A stretch of 64,000 nt of DNA, taken from assembly GCF_003148685.1 (NCBI RefSeq), contig NZ_QGGR01000003.1:1-64000 (forward strand). The letters run 5' to 3'. The stretch comes from Actinoplanes xinjiangensis (GTDB lineage Bacteria > Actinomycetota > Actinomycetes > Mycobacteriales > Micromonosporaceae). The position numbers and the translations under genes were made by a program. The notes beneath the pieces are model-generated. The model worked only from the letters and a program-made list of their open reading frames with translations, ran no database searches and had not been told where the DNA came from. This document shows positions 7,674-17,724 of this stretch, one piece after another. The number at the start of each line of letters is the position of its first letter. Position 1 is the stretch's first letter.

Positions 7674-8153
7674 TCAGCCCGGAAGACCACCGAAACGGTG
7701 ACTCCGCCACAAATGGGACAGCGCGCACACCTTGAGCTCGAACTGGGGATCCGCGGCGAACAACCCACCGCTGTAGGGAGCGTGCAACCGCACGGTGGCG
7801 CCGGAGTCGAGATAGACCGAGACCACCGTCCGGCGCCCGCGCCGCTCCGCCCGCAGGTCCACGACGTGACTCCAGGGGGCCACCCCCTCTTCGAAGACCG
7901 AGGAGGTACGGATCCCGCCGTCACCCACCTCGATTCCGGTGCGGCGCCCGGCCAGCAGACCGGCGACGGCCCCGACCAGCAGCGGTGCCGCGATCAGCGC
8001 CGCCCACATCCAGGCGGGTGGCCGGGACCACAGCAACGCGGCCAGCACCCCCGTCGTGACACTCACCGCGGCGCCGAACACACCGAGATAGAGACCGTGG
8101 CCGACACCCTGCTGCCAGGTCGGCCGGAACGTCGCGGGAGATGCACCTTCCAT
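7674..8153 (-). CDS. Small membrane protein with PH-like domain, unknown function
   Basis: This 159-aa protein has two TM helices (~22-42 and ~47-68), then a soluble part with beta-strand pattern (GIEVGDGGIRTSS, APWSHVVDLRAE, RTVVSVYLDSGATVRLHAP) resembling a bacterial PH-like domain. No catalytic motif is visible. The ATG at 8153 lies 64 nt from the divergent msrB start, so the two may share a regulatory region. I do not recognise a named family. Confidence 0.7.
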   Translation of the reverse strand: MEGASPATFRPTWQQGVGHGLYLGVFGAAVSVTTGVLAALLWSRPPAWMWAALIAAPLLVGAVAGLLAGRRTGIEVGDGGIRTSSVFEEGVAPWSHVVDLRAERRGRRTVVSVYLDSGATVRLHAPYSGGLFAADPQFELKVCALSHLWRSHRFGGLPG

Positions 8154-8217
8154 GACCGCTCAACTCCGGGTGAACATCACTCCTGGCGGACCGGGCGTGC
8201 GACGTACGGTTGACAGC

Positions 8218-8616
8218 ATGACGACCGATCTGCCTACCACTCAGGACGAGTGGCGCATCCGCCTGTCCCCGGAGGAGTTCTACGTGCTCCGCGAGGCCGG
8301 TACGGAGCCGCCCTGGAGTGGTGAGTACGTGGAGACGAAAACCGAGGGCGTCTACAACTGCCGGGCCTGTGGCGCGGCGCTGTACGAGAGCGGGAGCAAG
8401 TTCGACAGCCACTGCGGGTGGCCGTCCTACGACGACGCCCTCCCGGGCGCGGTCCGCGAGATCGAGGACCGTGGCCTCGGGATGGTCCGGACCGAGATCC
8501 GGTGCGCCAACTGTGATTCACACCTGGGTCACGTTTTCCGGGGCGAGGGTTTCACCCCGAAGAACACGCGGCACTGCGTGAACAGTCTGTCGATCAGGCT
8601 GGATCCCGCCGCCTGA
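8218..8616 (+). CDS. msrB: Peptide-methionine (R)-S-oxide reductase MsrB
   Basis: This 132-aa enzyme repairs methionine-R-sulfoxide in proteins. Zinc-binding Cys pairs are C48/C51 (CRAC) and C96/C99 (CANC); the catalytic Cys is C120 in RHCVNSLS, and C66 in SHCGWPS is conserved in the family. The ATG at 8218 gives the standard MsrB N-terminus; upstream in-frame codons add only unrelated residues. It is cytosolic. Its last 23 nt overlap the convergent dihydrofolate reductase gene. Confidence 0.95.
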   Translation: MTTDLPTTQDEWRIRLSPEEFYVLREAGTEPPWSGEYVETKTEGVYNCRACGAALYESGSKFDSHCGWPSYDDALPGAVREIEDRGLGMVRTEIRCANCDSHLGHVFRGEGFTPKNTRHCVNSLSIRLDPAA

Positions 8617-9070
8617 GATCCTCGATCACGTAGGAGACACCGTTCTCCGCGGTGATCGTGCCGCTGGACCCGGTGACGACCCAGTCGTCACCGAGTTCCG
8701 GGGCCCAGGTGTCGCCGGCCACGTCGAGATCGATCCTGGTCCGCACGATGTGGCCGGCCCGCGGAAGGAAGGCGGCGTAGACGTCGCCGCCGCCCATCAC
8801 CCAGAAGTCGTCCGCCGGCACGTCGTCGAGTGACCGCGCGACGGTCGCGCCGGGCGCCGCCCAGTCCGGCGAGCGGGTGAGCACGATGTTCTCCCGGCCG
8901 GGCAGCGGGCGGCGGGGCAGCGACTCCCAGGTGGCGCGGCCCATCACGACCGCGGCGCCCAGGGTCCGTTCCTTGAACGTCTTCTGCTCGCCGGGGACGT
9001 GCCACGGGATGGTGTTGCCGGCGCCGATCACCCGCCCACGGGCCTCGGCCCAGATCATGTGGACGCTCAT
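8594..9070 (-). CDS. folA: Dihydrofolate reductase
   Basis: This 158-aa enzyme reduces dihydrofolate to tetrahydrofolate with NADPH. Family motifs are [32 protein letters not shown] (N-terminus), [12 protein letters not shown] (NADPH phosphate site) and [15 protein letters not shown] (glycine-rich loop). The ATG at 9070 overlaps the thyA stop in ATGA, indicating translational coupling. The pairing makes sense because ThyA produces the dihydrofolate that this enzyme recycles. Confidence 0.95.
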   Translation of the reverse strand: MSVHMIWAEARGRVIGAGNTIPWHVPGEQKTFKERTLGAAVVMGRATWESLPRRPLPGRENIVLTRSPDWAAPGATVARSLDDVPADDFWVMGGGDVYAAFLPRAGHIVRTRIDLDVAGDTWAPELGDDWVVTGSSGTITAENGVSYVIEDLRRRDPA

Positions 9071-9864
9071 ACCGCGACGGGTGCCTTGATCAGCGGGTGG
9101 TGCCGGTAGTCCACCACGGTGAAGTCCTCGAACTCGTGCTCGAAGAGACTCTCCCGCGGCTTGATCTCGAGTGTGGGGAAGGGGTACGGCTCCCGGGTGA
9201 GCTGCTCCTTCACCTGCTCGATGTGGTTGGTGTAGATGTGCACGTCGCCGCCGACCCAGATGAAGTCGCCGGGCTCCAGGCCCACGTGGGCGGCGATCAG
9301 CTGGGTGAGCAGGGCGTAGCTGGCGATGTTGAACGGCACGCCCAGGAACAGGTCGGCGCTGCGCTGGTAGAGCTGGCAGGAGAGCCGGCCGTCGGCCACG
9401 TAGAACTGGAACAGCGCGTGGCACGGCGCCAGCGCCATGTCCGGGATGTCGGAGACGTTCCACGCCGAGACGATCATGCGCCGTGAGTCCGGGTTCGCCC
9501 GGATCGTCTCCACCACCTCGGCCAGCTGGTCGACATCACCCCGCGACGTCGGCCAGGACCGCCACTGCTTGCCGTAGACCGGCCCCAGAGAGCCGTCCGG
9601 AGCGGCCCACTCGTCCCAGATCGTCACGCCCTGCTCGCGCAGCCACCGGACGTTGGTGTCGCCCCGGAGGAACCACAGCAGCTCCACGGCGAGCGACTTG
9701 AAGTGCACCCGCTTCGTGGTGATCAGCGGGAAGCCCTGGGACAGGTCGTACCGGAGACGCTCACCGAAGAGGCTGAGCGTCCCCGTACCGGTGCGGTCGC
9801 TCTTGGGAGTGCCGGACTCCAGGACGCGCCGCAGGAGAGCTTCGTATTGGGTGTCGACAGCCAT
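9067..9864 (-). CDS. thyA: Thymidylate synthase ThyA
   Basis: This 265-aa enzyme methylates dUMP to dTMP using methylene-tetrahydrofolate. Visible features are the RTGTGT loop (~24-29), the catalytic Cys148 in [24 protein letters not shown] (substrate-binding region) and DVHIYTNH. Length equals the E. coli enzyme. The ATG at 9864 is the only start near the conserved N-terminus ([11 protein letters not shown]). It heads a thyA-folA operon, with wrbA ending 10 nt upstream on the same strand. Dut at 39.0 kb supplies its substrate dUMP. Confidence 0.97.
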   Translation of the reverse strand: MAVDTQYEALLRRVLESGTPKSDRTGTGTLSLFGERLRYDLSQGFPLITTKRVHFKSLAVELLWFLRGDTNVRWLREQGVTIWDEWAAPDGSLGPVYGKQWRSWPTSRGDVDQLAEVVETIRANPDSRRMIVSAWNVSDIPDMALAPCHALFQFYVADGRLSCQLYQRSADLFLGVPFNIASYALLTQLIAAHVGLEPGDFIWVGGDVHIYTNHIEQVKEQLTREPYPFPTLEIKPRESLFEHEFEDFTVVDYRHHPLIKAPVAV

Positions 9865-9874
9865 GCCGGTAAAA

Positions 9875-10477
9875 CTAGCGGAGCTTCCCGCCGATGCTGA
9901 CGATCCGCCGGGCGAGGTGATCCAGAGCGGCGTGCTGTGCGTCACCCAGGGGGGCGTCGTTGCTGCCACCGGTGACGTGCGAGACGCCGTACGGGTTGCC
10001 GTCGGCGAACTTCAGCGGATCGGTGTAACCGGGTGCCACCACCACACCACCGAAGTGGTAGATGGTGTTGTAGAGCGCCAGCAGCGTGGACTCCTGCCCG
10101 CCGTGCTGGGTCATCGAGGCGGTGAACCCGGCGTACGCCTTGTTCGCCAGCTGACCCTGCGACCACTGCGGGCCGAGCGTGTCCAGGAACTGCTTGAGCT
10201 GGCTGGCCACGTTGCCGTACCGGGTCGGTGTGCCGAACAGCACGGCGTCGGCCCAGACCACGTCGTCGGCGGCGGCCTTCGGCTCGTTCTTGGTCCGGTC
10301 GAAGTGCTGGCTCCACGCCGCGTTGGAGGCGATCGCCTCCGCGGGGGCCAGCTCGGCGACCTGGCGCAGCCGCACCTCGGCGCCGGCCTTCTCGGCGGCC
10401 TCGGCCAGTCGCTGAGCCATGGAGTGGATCGTGCCGGTCGACGAGTAATAGACGATCGCAAGTTTGACATCAGCCAT
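9875..10477 (-). CDS. wrbA: NAD(P)H:quinone oxidoreductase, WrbA family
   Basis: The 200-aa flavodoxin-like protein has the FMN phosphate loop [12 protein letters not shown] (~10-21), [18 protein letters not shown] (WrbA signature, ~82-99) and the [25 protein letters not shown] block. WrbA proteins are tetrameric FMN enzymes that reduce quinones by two electrons. The start at 10477 follows the palindrome GGAGATCTCC, whose GGAG may serve as a rather distant ribosome site. It lies directly upstream of thyA. Confidence 0.95.
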   Translation of the reverse strand: MADVKLAIVYYSSTGTIHSMAQRLAEAAEKAGAEVRLRQVAELAPAEAIASNAAWSQHFDRTKNEPKAAADDVVWADAVLFGTPTRYGNVASQLKQFLDTLGPQWSQGQLANKAYAGFTASMTQHGGQESTLLALYNTIYHFGGVVVAPGYTDPLKFADGNPYGVSHVTGGSNDAPLGDAQHAALDHLARRIVSIGGKLR

Positions 10478-10515
10478 GACTCAAGGAGATCTCCCCCGGG
10501 ACCCGGCCGAAACGT

Positions 10516-10770
10516 TTATAGATGAATTTCACTGCCGTCCTCGTCGTCCAGCCAGACGCCGTCGGTGGCCAGGTAGCGGAACTTGTAGTCACCCGGGTCC
10601 AGCGACACGCTGACCGTCCGGGTGCCGTTGCGCCGCACCTGCAACTCGTGCCTCCCCGGCTCCCAGCCGTTGAAGTCGCCGACCACGCTGACGGTCCCGG
10701 CCGGCTCGTCGGCCGGCAGGGAGAAGGTCACCCTGGTCTTGGTACCGAACAGCTTGCTCTTCTTGATCAT
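10516..10770 (-). CDS. Stand-alone CBM48/isoamylase N-terminal domain protein
   Basis: The 84-aa protein is a single early-set (isoamylase N) domain: TRVTFSLPADEPAGTVSVVGDFNGW, then YKFRYLATDGVWLDDEDG. The domain normally precedes glycogen-acting enzymes or occurs in AMPK beta subunits as a glycogen-binding module. Here nothing else is attached and no glycogen gene is close, so binding of alpha-glucan is inference only. It is probably cytosolic. The gap to the divergent GNAT gene is 54 nt. Confidence 0.85.
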   Translation of the reverse strand: MIKKSKLFGTKTRVTFSLPADEPAGTVSVVGDFNGWEPGRHELQVRRNGTRTVSVSLDPGDYKFRYLATDGVWLDDEDGSEIHL

Positions 10771-10824
10771 GACGTCCTCCAGCCTTCACCGGTACAACGT
10801 CGCACTGCCGCGTATGTTGTGCCG

Positions 10825-11292
10825 ATGCATCCCGAACCTCACGACGAGCTGCGAGTGGCGTCCTTCCGCGACCTGGACACCACCACCCTCTACGAAATTC
10901 TCAAGCTTCGCAGCGAGGTCTTCGTGGTCGAGCAGGAATGTGCCTACCTTGATCCGGACGGACGGGACACCGAGCCCGGAACCCGGCATGTCTGGTTCGC
11001 CCAGGGCAAGAAGGTCCGGGCCTACCTGCGGATTCTCAGTGACCACGGGGTGGAGCGGATCGGCCGGGTGGTGACCGCCCCGGAGGCCCGCGGAGCCGGG
11101 CTGGCCGGGCGCCTGATCACCGAGGCGATCACCGTGATCGGCAATCGCCCCAGTGTGCTGGACGCCCAGGCCCACCTGGCCGGCTTCTACGGCAGGTTCG
11201 GGTACGTCGTGGACGGCCCGGAATTCCTGGAGGACGGCATCCCGCACGTGCCGATGGCCCGCGGCGCGGCGCAGCGGGAGCCGGCCGGCTAG
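10825..11292 (+). CDS. ElaA-type GNAT acetyltransferase
   Basis: The 155-aa protein has the ElaA hallmark [27 protein letters not shown] (~21-47), the GNAT loop [14 protein letters not shown] and the ending [24 protein letters not shown]. The ATG at 10825 matches the family N-terminus. The substrate of ElaA proteins is unknown. It overlaps the convergent hemQ by 4 nt. Confidence 0.9.
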   Translation: MHPEPHDELRVASFRDLDTTTLYEILKLRSEVFVVEQECAYLDPDGRDTEPGTRHVWFAQGKKVRAYLRILSDHGVERIGRVVTAPEARGAGLAGRLITEAITVIGNRPSVLDAQAHLAGFYGRFGYVVDGPEFLEDGIPHVPMARGAAQREPAG

Positions 11293-11990
11293 GGAAGGTC
11301 GGCGATCAGCTCGGTGACCGATCGGCGGCGCCCGGTGTAGAACGGCACCTCCTCGCGGACGTGCAGCCGCGCCTTCGAGGCCCGCAGGTCACGCATCAGG
11401 TCGACGATCCGGTGCAACTCGTCGGCCTCGAACGCGAGCATCCACTCGTAGTCACCGAGCGCGAAGGACGCGACCGTGTTGGCGCGCACGTCCGGGTACG
11501 GCCGGGCCATCCGGCCGTGCTCGGCGAGCATCGCGCGGCGCTCCTCGTCGGGCAGCACATACCACTCGTAGGAGCGGACGAACGGGTAGACGCACAGGTA
11601 GGCGCGGGGGTCCTCACCGGCGAGGAAGGCCGGCAGGTGGCTGCGGTTGAACTCGGCCGGGCGGTGCAGCGCCATCTGCGACCAGACGGGCGCCAGGTGG
11701 CGGCCCAGCGCGGTGCGGCGGAACATCCCGTAGGCGTCCTGGAGCGCGTCCGGCGAGCCGGAGTGCCACCACACCATGATGTCGGCGTCGGCGCGCAGGC
11801 CGGACACGTCGTAGGTGCCGCGGATCGTCACGTCCTTGCCCGCGAGCTGCTCGAACAGCCCGTCGACCTCACCGGCCATCTCGTCGCGCAACGCCGGCAG
11901 GGGCGACGACACCCGGTACACCGACCACATCGTGTAACGGATCGTCGCGTTCAGCTCATTGATGCGGGAAGCATTGGTCTGCTCGGTCAT
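11289..11990 (-). CDS. hemQ: Coproheme decarboxylase HemQ
   Basis: The 233-aa protein belongs to the chlorite-dismutase fold family and performs the last step of the coproporphyrin-dependent heme pathway, peroxide-driven decarboxylation of coproheme to heme b. The family tyrosine is probably Y135 in [11 protein letters not shown] and the proximal His probably H158 in AEHGR (residue assignments are by motif). The ATG at 11990 overlaps the hemY stop in ATGA, so the two are translationally coupled. Lack of the Arg typical of true chlorite dismutases was not tested. Confidence 0.93.
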   Translation of the reverse strand: MTEQTNASRINELNATIRYTMWSVYRVSSPLPALRDEMAGEVDGLFEQLAGKDVTIRGTYDVSGLRADADIMVWWHSGSPDALQDAYGMFRRTALGRHLAPVWSQMALHRPAEFNRSHLPAFLAGEDPRAYLCVYPFVRSYEWYVLPDEERRAMLAEHGRMARPYPDVRANTVASFALGDYEWMLAFEADELHRIVDLMRDLRASKARLHVREEVPFYTGRRRSVTELIADLP

Positions 11991-13372
11991 CGATTTCCCT
12001 CCAGGTACTTGCTCACATCGTCCGCCGCACGCTCGCCACTGGCCACACACACCGGGATGCCGACACCGTCGAACGCCGCCCCGGCCAGGGCCAGACCCTC
12101 CGGCAGCCCGGCCCGCACCCGTGCCACCCGGCCGGCGTGACCGGGCGCATACTGCGGGAGGCCGCCACCCCAGCGCTGCACCCAGGAATCCACCGGGGTG
12201 GGCAGCGCGGTGCCGATCAGCTCGCCCAGCTCCCGGCGGGCCACGGCCAGCAGCGACGCGTCGTCGAGCTGCAGCCGATCCTCCTCGCCGGCGCGCCCCA
12301 GCGACACCCGCACGACCACCGGGCCGGGCTCCCGCGCCAGATGCGGCCACTTCGTGGTGAAGAACGTGGCCGCCTTGACCAGCGTGCCCTCCCCCGGCGG
12401 AACCAGGAAGCCGGACAGATCGGGCAGGGACGTCCCCGCGGGCAGAGCCAGCGCGGCGAGCGCGACGCTCGCATAATCCAGGGCCGCGATCTCCACCCCG
12501 GCGTCACCGAGCAGCCGCGCCGCCGGTTTCGCCGGGACCGCGAGGATCACCGCGTCCACCTCGTCCACCTGCGGCGCCGGCGTCGGCCCGAAGATCAACT
12601 TCCAACGGCCCCCGGTGGTACGGAGAAGCTCGCGCACCGGCAGCCCCAGCACCACGCGCGCGCCGGAGGCCGACACGGCGGCGCTGATCAGACGGCTCAT
12701 CCCGCCGTCGACAGCCGCGAAGACCGGCCGGCCCGGTGTCCGCCGGCTGCGTGCCTGCGCGGCCCGGACCGCCCCGGCCAGGGTGTGCTCGGTCTCCGCC
12801 GTGGCCGCCAGCTGCGGCATCGTCACGCGCAACGACAGCCGGTCGGCCCGCCCCGCGTAGACCCCGCCCAGCATCGGGTCGACCAGCCGGTCCACCACCT
12901 CGTCGCCATACCGCTCGCGCACCAGCTCACCGACCGCCACGTCCGCGCCGGGGGCCAGCAGCGGAACGCCGCGGTCCACATCGGCGCCGTCGGCCGGCAG
13001 GGCCACGCCGTCCAGGGCGGACAGATCGCCGGGCACACCGACCAGGGTGCCACCGGGGATCGGGGTGAGCCGGCCGCCGATCGCCAGCGCGGCCGGACGC
13101 GCGGCCGGGTGCACCAGGGCGTCGCCGAGGCCGAGCCGGTGGGCCAGCGCGACGGCCGCGGACCCGCCGCCGTCCGGCCCGCTGTTCAGGAAGGACTCGG
13201 CACCCCGCTCGACCCGGCGCCCGCCCAGCTGACCGGTGTGGAGCTTGCCGCCCAGGGCGCTGCCCCGCTCATACACGACGATGTCGGCGCCGGAAGGGTG
13301 GAGATCCCGCAGCCGCACCGCCGCCGCAAGGCCCGCGATGCCGCCGCCGATGACCGCGATCCGCTTCCGCAC
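11987..13372 (-). CDS. hemY: Coproporphyrinogen III oxidase (HemY/CgoX type)
   Basis: The FAD-binding amine-oxidase-fold protein begins with a Rossmann [20 protein letters not shown] and RVERGAESF, as in HemY oxidases. In actinobacteria this enzyme oxidises coproporphyrinogen III to coproporphyrin III before HemQ. Two GTG codons compete: 13381 has its GGGAG only 1 nt away, while 13372 ([10 protein letters not shown]) has it 10 nt away and is chosen. The C-terminal motif [18 protein letters not shown] is the second FAD contact. It is the middle gene of hemE-hemY-hemQ. Confidence 0.92.
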   Translation of the reverse strand: MRKRIAVIGGGIAGLAAAVRLRDLHPSGADIVVYERGSALGGKLHTGQLGGRRVERGAESFLNSGPDGGGSAAVALAHRLGLGDALVHPAARPAALAIGGRLTPIPGGTLVGVPGDLSALDGVALPADGADVDRGVPLLAPGADVAVGELVRERYGDEVVDRLVDPMLGGVYAGRADRLSLRVTMPQLAATAETEHTLAGAVRAAQARSRRTPGRPVFAAVDGGMSRLISAAVSASGARVVLGLPVRELLRTTGGRWKLIFGPTPAPQVDEVDAVILAVPAKPAARLLGDAGVEIAALDYASVALAALALPAGTSLPDLSGFLVPPGEGTLVKAATFFTTKWPHLAREPGPVVVRVSLGRAGEEDRLQLDDASLLAVARRELGELIGTALPTPVDSWVQRWGGGLPQYAPGHAGRVARVRAGLPEGLALAGAAFDGVGIPVCVASGERAADDVSKYLEGNR

Positions 13373-13478
13373 GCTCTTCACACTCCCAGGTCGCGCCCGG
13401 CTCCGGCCACCGGGGGTCGGCCGCTGTGACGTCCGGCCGGCTGCATCGTCGCGCCGGCCGGGAGCGCCTTCCAGGGCC

Positions 13479-14513
13479 TTACGACCCGGAAACCTCGTGC
13501 ACCAACGCGACCAGGCGGGTCAGGATCTCCGGGTCGGTCTCCGGCATGACGCCGTGGCCCAGGTTGAAGACGTGCCCCGGAGCGGCCCTGCCCTGCGCCA
13601 GGACGCGGCGGGTCTCCCGCTCGACGGTCTCCCAGCCGGCGAAGAGGATCGCCGGGTCCAGGTTGCCCTGCACCGCGCGGTCCGGGCCGATCCGCCGGGT
13701 CGCCTCGTCCAGCGGGGTCCGCCAGTCCACCCCGACCACGTCGGCGCCGGCCTCGCCCATCGCCTCCAGCAGCACGCCGGTGCCGACACCGAAGTGGATC
13801 CGCGGGACGCCGGCGTCGATCAGGCCGGTCAGCACCTTCGCCGAGTGCGGCATCACATGACGCCGGTAGTCGGCCTCGGAGAGCGCACCGGCCCACGAGT
13901 CGAACAGCTGGACCGCGCTGACCCCGGCGTCCACCTGAACGCGCAGGAACGTCAGCGTGATGTCGGCGAGGCGGGCGAGCAGGGCGTTCCACAGGTCGGG
14001 CGCCCCGTACATCATCGCCTTGGTCTTGAGGTAGGTCCGTGACGGACCGCCCTCGATGAGGTAACTGGCCAGCGTGAACGGCGCGCCGGCGAAGCCGATC
14101 AGCGGGGTCGCGCCGAGCTCGGCGACCAGCAGCCGGATCGCCTCGGTGACGAAGTCGACGTCGGCCGGGACGAGCGGGCGCAGCCGGGCCAGATCGGACT
14201 CGGCACGGATCGGCTCGGCCACCACCGGACCGGTGCCGGCCACGATGTCCAGATCGATGCCGGCCGCCGCGATCGGCACCACGATGTCACTGAAGAAGAT
14301 CGCCGCGTCGACGTCGTGCCGCCGCACCGGCTGCAGGGTGATCTCGGTGACCAGGTCCGGTCGCCGGCACGACTCCAGCATGCCGACACCCTCCCGGATC
14401 TTGCGGTATTCCGGCAGCGAGCGCCCGGCCTGCCGCATGAACCAGACCGGGGTGTGCGTAACCGGCAGACCACGACACGCCCGGACAAAGGGGGAATCCT
14501 CAAGAACCGTCAC
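13479..14513 (-). CDS. hemE: Uroporphyrinogen decarboxylase HemE
   Basis: The 344-aa enzyme converts uroporphyrinogen III to coproporphyrinogen III. Signature motifs are [16 protein letters not shown] (~22-37), [37 protein letters not shown] and [11 protein letters not shown]. The start is set at GTG 14513 by alignment with the family N-terminus ([13 protein letters not shown]); no clear ribosome site is visible, so a leaderless or slightly longer form is possible. It is the first gene of the heme operon. The divergent DUF3000 gene starts 82 nt away. Confidence 0.95.
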   Translation of the reverse strand: MTVLEDSPFVRACRGLPVTHTPVWFMRQAGRSLPEYRKIREGVGMLESCRRPDLVTEITLQPVRRHDVDAAIFFSDIVVPIAAAGIDLDIVAGTGPVVAEPIRAESDLARLRPLVPADVDFVTEAIRLLVAELGATPLIGFAGAPFTLASYLIEGGPSRTYLKTKAMMYGAPDLWNALLARLADITLTFLRVQVDAGVSAVQLFDSWAGALSEADYRRHVMPHSAKVLTGLIDAGVPRIHFGVGTGVLLEAMGEAGADVVGVDWRTPLDEATRRIGPDRAVQGNLDPAILFAGWETVERETRRVLAQGRAAPGHVFNLGHGVMPETDPEILTRLVALVHEVSGS

Positions 14514-14595
14514 CGAAACATCGTGCCACGCGAGCGATTCGTCCCGGCGGCGCGCCGAGCACGGGACGGCGGCGAGATCGGCATAGGCTGCCCCC

Positions 14596-15162
14596 ATGGC
14601 GTCCCCCTCCGCTGCCCCCGAGGCGTTCACCCGCGCCGTCGCCGGGTTGCGCGCGGAGTCGCCGCGGCCGGAGATCCTGCTCGAGGAGATCGCCGCGCCC
14701 CAGCGGCTCGCGCCGTTCTCGTTCGCTCTCAGCGCCACCGTGCTCCGCGCCGGTGACGAGGTGGCGAGCGGCCGGCTCATCCTGCTGCACGACCCGGCCG
14801 GGCACGACGCCTGGCGCGGCGACCTGCGGCTGGTCACGCTGATCACCGCCGAGCTGGAGGACGATCTGGCCTCCGACCCGCTGCTGCCCGCGGTGGCCTG
14901 GACCTGGCTGACCGACGGGCTGGACCAGCACGCGGCGGCCTACACGGCGATCGGCGGCACGGTCACGCAGACCGCGTCCACCCGGTTCGGCGAGCTGGCC
15001 GGCCCGGACCCGACCGCCGACCTGGAGGTGCGGGCGTCCTGGACGCCCACCTCCGACGACTTCGGCGCGCACCTGCTCGGCTGGCTGGCGATGCTCGCCT
15101 CGACGGCCGGCCTGCCGCCGCCCGGAGTGGCCTCCATCAGCGACCGCCAGATGCGCGTCTAG
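14596..15162 (+). CDS. DUF3000 domain protein
   Basis: The 188-aa protein is of an actinobacteria-specific family of unknown function (family named from memory). Conserved-looking stretches are [40 protein letters not shown] and [21 protein letters not shown]. There is no signal peptide or TM helix. In actinobacterial genomes it sits next to hemE and the RNase D gene, as here. Confidence 0.88.
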   Translation: MASPSAAPEAFTRAVAGLRAESPRPEILLEEIAAPQRLAPFSFALSATVLRAGDEVASGRLILLHDPAGHDAWRGDLRLVTLITAELEDDLASDPLLPAVAWTWLTDGLDQHAAAYTAIGGTVTQTASTRFGELAGPDPTADLEVRASWTPTSDDFGAHLLGWLAMLASTAGLPPPGVASISDRQMRV

Positions 15163-15192
15163 CGAAGCCGGTCCGACCGAAGCCGGGCCGGT

Positions 15193-16215
15193 CTAGCCGT
15201 TGCCGCAGGCGCCCAGGGTCTCGCAGGCGACCTCGATCGGGATGGCCAGGCCGATGCCCTCGGCGTCGCGGGCCTTGGCCGTGGCGATGCCGACCACCTG
15301 ACGGCTGGAGTTGACCACCGGACCGCCCGAGTTGCCCGGGTTGATCGGGGCGTCGAACTGGATCGTCGGCCCGTCCTCGGTGTTCCGGAACGCGCTGATC
15401 ACGCCGGTGGTGACCGAGTCCTCCAGGCCGAGCGGCGCGCCCGCCACGAGCACCTGCTGGCCGGACTTCACCTCGCCGCCGGCGATCCCGAGCGCCTTGA
15501 TCTCCCGGTTGGCCCGCAGCAGCGCCAGGTCCTTCTCCTGGTCCACCTTGACGATCGTCGCGTTGATCCGGGTGTTGCCGCGTTCCAGCGTCACCTGCCG
15601 GTCGCCGCCCTCGAACGTCTCCTCCACCACGTGGAAGTTGGTGAACAGGCTGGTCCGCCCGTTGGCCTCGCTGACCGCGAAGGCCGTGCCGGTGAACTCG
15701 CCGGCACGCACCCGGAAGACGCTGGGCAGCACGTCCTCGGCGATGCCCTCCGAATCGAAGGCGACCGAGGTCCGCTGCTTCTCCAGCTCGTCGACGCGGC
15801 CCTGCGACGTGTTGACCGCCTCGGTGAGGTCGTTGCTGCTCTGAATGATGGTCTCCACCCGGAACGCCTGCCAGCCCGAGACCAGGACCAGCGCGGCGAC
15901 CAGGCCGAAGAGGATCGGCTTGGACCTGCTCCTGCGCGCCCGCGGCTCCGGCGGGGCGTAGGCCGGCTGCGAAGGCTGGTACTGCTGCGGCTGCTGGTAC
16001 GTCTCGTAGACCGGCTGCCGGTACTGGGGCTCCTGGTACTGGGGCTCCTGGTACTGCGGTTCCTGGTACTGCGGCTGTTGGTACTGCGGCCGCTGGTACT
16101 GCGGCTCCTGCTGAGCCCACGGGTCCTGCGCCTGGTACTGCTCCTCCTGCCAGTTCCACTCCTGGGCACGGCGCCCACCGTCGGCTGGCGTGAAGGGCTG
16201 GAACGGGCTGGACAT
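15193..16215 (-). CDS. Membrane-anchored trypsin-like serine protease without PDZ domain
   Basis: The 340-aa protein starts at ATG 16215, 9 nt after GGGAGG. Residues 1-95 are cytoplasmic and rich in a PQYQE repeat (~38-65). A TM helix spans ~101-116, with a short coiled-coil-like linker to ~148. An S1C protease domain at ~160-335 has His195 (TNFHVV), Asp229 (EKDLALL) and Ser296 (NPGNSGGPV). The fold is DegP/HtrA-like but the usual PDZ domain is missing. The protease should face the outside. The Tyr/Gln/Pro repeat could mediate protein contacts; this is inference. Confidence 0.9.
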   Translation of the reverse strand: MSSPFQPFTPADGGRRAQEWNWQEEQYQAQDPWAQQEPQYQRPQYQQPQYQEPQYQEPQYQEPQYRQPVYETYQQPQQYQPSQPAYAPPEPRARRSRSKPILFGLVAALVLVSGWQAFRVETIIQSSNDLTEAVNTSQGRVDELEKQRTSVAFDSEGIAEDVLPSVFRVRAGEFTGTAFAVSEANGRTSLFTNFHVVEETFEGGDRQVTLERGNTRINATIVKVDQEKDLALLRANREIKALGIAGGEVKSGQQVLVAGAPLGLEDSVTTGVISAFRNTEDGPTIQFDAPINPGNSGGPVVNSSRQVVGIATAKARDAEGIGLAIPIEVACETLGACGNG

Positions 16216-16361
16216 ACGGCGCGGCCTCCCGGTGGTCTCGGCGCTGCGACAGGTGGTACGGACCGGAGCGGCAAACGGATGAACCCCCCGGAAGATCGAG
16301 AATCGACGCGCCGGGAGCCCTGCTGCGCACGGCGGGGGTGCTACCCCCGTACGGTTACGGA

Positions 16362-17669
16362 GTGACCGACGAAGCACCCCTGCGCCGTCGGGACTCGCCG
16401 GACACGGCAGGGGACGGACCGCACCTTGTGCCGCCCGACCCGACATCTGGCGGTCCCGAGGATTCCCGCCCCGCGACACCCCTGACCGCCCCACGTGACG
16501 GCACGCCCGCCCCGGTGGAGACCCCGGCCGAGTTGGCCGAGGTGGTCTCCCGGATGGCGGGCGGCACCGGCCCGATCGCCGTGGACGCCGAGCGCGCCTC
16601 CGGATACCGCTACACCCAGCGGGCCTACCTGGTGCAACTGCGCCGCGCCGGGTCCGGCACCGTGCTGATCGACCCGCTGCCGCTGGACGATCTGCGCACC
16701 CTGGACACGGCGCTCGCCGACACCGAGTGGGTGCTGCACGCCGCCAGCCAGGACCTGCCGTGCCTGGCCGAGCTGGGCATGCGCCCGCGGCGGCTGTTCG
16801 ACACCGAGCTGGCCGCCCGCCTGGCCGGGTTCGAGCGGGTCGGCCTGGCCGCGCTCACCGAGCAGCTGCTCGGCTACTCGCTGGAGAAACACCATTCGGC
16901 GGCGGACTGGTCGACCCGTCCGCTGCCCGATTCGTGGCTCACCTATGCGGCGCTCGACGTGGAGATGCTCACCGATCTGCGTGACGTGCTCGCCGACGAG
17001 CTGGACCGGCAGGACAAGACGGCGTGGGCGGCCGAGGAGTTCGCCGCTCTGGTCGCCGGCGCCGACCGCCCGCCGCGGGTGCGGCCCGATCCGTGGCGCC
17101 GCACGTCCGGTATCCACCGGGTCCGTGGTGCCCGCGCCCAGTCCCGGGTCCGTGCGCTCTGGTATGCGCGGGACGGCGTCGCCGCCCGCCGCGACTCGGC
17201 GCCGGGCCGGGTCCTGCCCGATTCGGCGATCGTCGCGGCCGCCGAGGCCGATCCGAAGGACGAGCGCACGCTGCTGGGCATCCCGGGGTTCGGGGGCCGC
17301 TCGGTGCGGCGCCTGGCCCGGATCTGGCTGGACGCGCTCGATCAGGCGCGGGCCCTGCCGGACGACGCCCTCCCGGTGAACCAGCCGGTCGAGGGCCCAC
17401 CGCCACCGCACCGCTGGGCCGAGCGCGACCCGGTCGCCGCGGCCCGGCTGGCCCGCTGCCGGCAGGTCGTCGTCGCCACCGCCGAGCAGCACAACCTGCC
17501 GCCGGAGAATCTGATCAGCCCGGACTTCATCAGGCGCCTGGCGTGGTCGCCCCCGGACGAGATCTCCGGACGGACGGTCGGTGACACGCTGCGCGGTTTC
17601 GGCGCCCGTAACTGGCAGGTGGGCCTGCTGGCCGACCAGCTCGCCGAGATCCTTCCCGAGCCGGCGTGA
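16362..17669 (+). CDS. Ribonuclease D-like 3'-5' exonuclease with HRDC domain
   Basis: The 435-aa protein has a disordered ~45-aa N-terminus, then a DEDD exonuclease: Exo I VDAERASGYRYTQRAYLVQLR, Exo II HAASQDLPCL with LFDTELAARL, Exo III TYAALDVEML. HRDC-like helices follow (residues ~230-310 and the C-terminal region). It probably trims structured RNA 3' ends. The GTG at 16362 is preferred over GTG 16338 because the latter only adds a GC-rich upstream stretch; the ribosome site is weak in both. The hairpin at 17680-17707 follows. Confidence 0.9.
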   Translation: MTDEAPLRRRDSPDTAGDGPHLVPPDPTSGGPEDSRPATPLTAPRDGTPAPVETPAELAEVVSRMAGGTGPIAVDAERASGYRYTQRAYLVQLRRAGSGTVLIDPLPLDDLRTLDTALADTEWVLHAASQDLPCLAELGMRPRRLFDTELAARLAGFERVGLAALTEQLLGYSLEKHHSAADWSTRPLPDSWLTYAALDVEMLTDLRDVLADELDRQDKTAWAAEEFAALVAGADRPPRVRPDPWRRTSGIHRVRGARAQSRVRALWYARDGVAARRDSAPGRVLPDSAIVAAAEADPKDERTLLGIPGFGGRSVRRLARIWLDALDQARALPDDALPVNQPVEGPPPPHRWAERDPVAAARLARCRQVVVATAEQHNLPPENLISPDFIRRLAWSPPDEISGRTVGDTLRGFGARNWQVGLLADQLAEILPEPA

Positions 17670-17679
17670 CCTGACGACG

Positions 17680-17707
17680 GGAGCCCGGCTCGTGCGGGCC
17701 GGGCTCC
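17680..17707. terminator. Bidirectional hairpin between RNase D and proline-rich protein genes
   Basis: GGAGCCCGGC (17680-17689) pairs perfectly with GCCGGGCTCC (17698-17707) around an 8-nt loop. It lies 10 nt after the plus-strand stop and 17 nt after the minus-strand stop, so it can serve both convergent genes. It has no long T-run. Confidence 0.75.
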
Positions 17708-17724
17708 GTTCGTACTGACGAAGG

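Noticed and set aside
6835..7701. Plus-strand Arg-rich coding region over the repeat block
   Set aside because: It runs through repeats and antisense to the LAVTG gene; the product is RRAARR-type low complexity.
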